Source: Isoetes taiwanensis (lineage: Eukaryota; Streptophyta; Lycopodiopsida; Isoetales; Isoetaceae). From it: DNA of 64,000 nucleotides. This document shows positions 62,401-64,000 of the stretch, one piece after another (position 1 is the first letter of the stretch; every line of letters begins with the position of its first letter). The stretch spans positions 21,469,513-21,533,512 of the forward strand of contig JAJEKV010000014.1 of the NCBI GenBank assembly GCA_021234155.1. Reading direction: 5' to 3'. Under the pieces are notes generated by a model, which ran no database searches, was not told the DNA's origin, and saw only the letters and a program-made list of their open reading frames with translations. The position numbers and the translations under genes were made by a program.

Positions 62401-63178
62401 TGCAAGACATGAATACATTATTGCTAAACTGGTACCATGGTCAGACTAAATACATGAGGTTTGACAAATCACCATTATTTCTACTAGGAAGGATTTACAC
62501 ACTCTGTTCAAGGCATATACATACGTAATGTAACTGAATATAACATTCTTCTATAACAGTGGTAATTACACAGTGCCTATTCATACACTGAGGTTTAACT
62601 CATTAAGTTGGAAATATTCCAACTTCTAGTGTTAACATCAAAGCATAACAAATATTGTTTAAGATTTATTGCCCTAAGGGTATCGATCTAAAACTAGTTC
62701 AGACTGCTAAAAGATCAGTGGATGATAAAATACTCTAATATACATCCAATGGGTCGTTTTTATTAATAAAAATTTAAACATGCTACCATAGATTTACACC
62801 TCATATCCTATTCTAAATCATTTTGCTGGTAAGAGGAGCGGCCCCGTAGACTCTGAACCATCGCACATGGTTACCTAACCTGAGTATGACACTTCGCACC
62901 ATCTCAGTATACCCCGAGATATGGAGGACCGATTGTGTCTTACAGCTAGCTGACACTTCTACTGAAGCGCCAAAAGCAGTAAACTGGATATTCCTCATGC
63001 ATGGCTACAGCTCTTTACATCCGGTAAGATTTATTCTCTACATCTAACCTAAATCTTCAGCACATATCCGTTTGATGATGGTACTTCTAGTGTATTTAAA
63101 ACAGTCAACAAAAGCCTGGATATTTCATAAGTCTAACTTACGAGTTAGTGATAATATAGGGTTCCCAAAATAGCTCAA
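62401..63178. other. No gene seen
   Basis: AT-rich DNA between the PLE-like element and an L1 fragment; no repeat or frame I can assign. Confidence 0.4.
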
Positions 63179-63290
63179 ATGGAGTACTTAGATTCAGACC
63201 AAAACCCTTATACTTCAAGTTCAGAGGAAGATACTTTGAGAGAAGAGCGCTTACAGGCTGAATTTCTGGCTTGCATGACCAATTTGGAAT

Positions 63291-64000
63291 TTGGCTTTAG
63301 GGTTTGGTATCCCATTCACAAGAGATGTCATGAAGTTGCATACTTCAGCAAGATCTACCGTACTCTTCCAGGGAGAGCCCTCTGTTGTCTTTCCTGTTGG
63401 TAGAGGAGTTCGTCAAGGTTGCCCCTTGGCTCCATTGCTTTTTACAATAGTGGCAGAGGTGCTTTCACAATTATTTTCTAGTGCTGCTGAGGATGATGTG
63501 ATCAGGGGTCTTCCTATGGAAAATGGCTCTCAAGAAATTATTAATCAGTTTGCAAATGATACCTTTCTATTTTTGAAAGCAGATGCTGATAATCTCCAAA
63601 ATGCAAAGCTTCTGCTTGACACATTTTCCTTAGCCTCTGGAGTTTTGGTCGGTTGGCAAAAGTGTTCTGCTTTGTGGACTCTAGATGATGAAGTCCCACC
63701 ATGTGTTCTTGCTTACCCCTGGAAGGTGTTGCCTCGTGGGAAGGCAACCAAGCTTCTTGGTATCCTAGTGGGTATTCATGTTTCAACTTATGATGCTTGG
63801 GATGTTATAATCGAGGGGTTGCGGAGGCACCTTTTTTGGTGGGATACGGCTAAGCTATCTATGCCCGATCGGCAATGGTTGCTAAGCATGTCTTAAGCAA
63901 CACACATGTCTATATGGCTTCTGCCATTCTTGCTTCCCACTCAAAGTTTCAGGAGATTGTGGGTGTTGTTAGAAACTTTATCTGGGGTGGAAATGAAGCA
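63291..64000 (+). mobile_element. 5'-truncated L1-type LINE reverse transcriptase, runs off the window
   Basis: Reads VGRGVRQGCPLAPLLFTIVA (motif B of plant L1), then NQFANDTFLFLKAD (motif C, with AND for the usual ADD), SGVLVGWQKCSALW and a typical L1 connection region; the frame shifts near 63880 and continues VAKHVLSNTHVYMASAILAS to the window end. The Asp-to-Asn change in motif C and the shift show it is dead. The preceding frame from 63179 (MEYLDSDQNPYTSSSEEDT) is not L1-like and may be older sequence at the insertion site. Confidence 0.8.

Noticed and set aside
1-64000. CRISPR arrays, operons or bacterial-type signals
   Set aside because: Introns, Pol III boxes and plant transposons mark this as nuclear plant DNA; tandem repeats here have no spacer structure of CRISPR type.

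Overview
The window is nuclear DNA of a land plant. The evidence is a CRINKLY4-type receptor kinase, a split WRKY domain, a TDY-type MAP kinase exon, Ty1/copia and Ty3/gypsy elements with an initiator-tRNA-Met primer site, Helitrons and tRNA-derived SINEs. Retroelement density, LINEs with microsatellite tails and a Penelope-like reverse transcriptase suggest a large, repeat-rich genome, perhaps a fern or other seedless plant. That placement is an inference. Only one clearly intact cellular gene is visible: the CRINKLY4-like kinase at 12.4-14.6 kb.

Layout. 0-1.5 kb: 3' end and LTR of a retrotransposon. 1.7-4.4 kb: local duplications, a minus-strand L1-like tail, a minisatellite and two copies of a retroelement stem-loop. 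4.5-9.56 kb: tandem, partly inverted SINE array with A and B boxes, split by a 933-bp insertion. 9.6-12.3 kb: AT-rich DNA including the kinase 5' flank, which recurs at 43.3-44.3 kb. 14.9-19.75 kb: partial tandem copy of the kinase 3' end, split by a TIR element, itself split by a Helitron carrying a WRKY fragment. 23.1 kb: MAP kinase exon fragment. 25.6-28.2 kb: second Helitron of the same family with a SAC phosphoinositide-phosphatase fragment. 28.7-33.0 kb: decayed LINE.

35.7-42.9 kb, minus strand: the 5' part of an unusual Ty3/gypsy element. In its own order it has a 1.6-kb LTR, an initiator-tRNA-Met primer-binding site, a histone H3-like reading frame, an intact 507-codon frame of unknown function, and gag. 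The H3-like product starts with exactly the first ten H3 codons, has a tail of about 300 residues, and ends in a complete H3 histone fold. A histone gene between primer site and gag is the most unusual thing here.

43.3-45.4 kb: truncated kinase copy joined to a copia fragment. 46.4-51.4 kb: second LINE (ORF1 coiled coil, ORF2 EN-RT). 52.1-53.0 kb: Ty3 RNase H fragment and a third LINE 3' end with a (TATTC)n tail. 54.2-56.7 kb: tandem array with a ~490-bp period carrying five intact tRNA-Cys(GCA) genes and two truncated ones. 58.4-62.2 kb: Penelope-like (PLE/Rvt-type) reverse-transcriptase element, flanked by structured direct repeats and broken mainly by in-frame TGA codons. 63.3-64.0 kb: 5'-truncated L1 running off the window.
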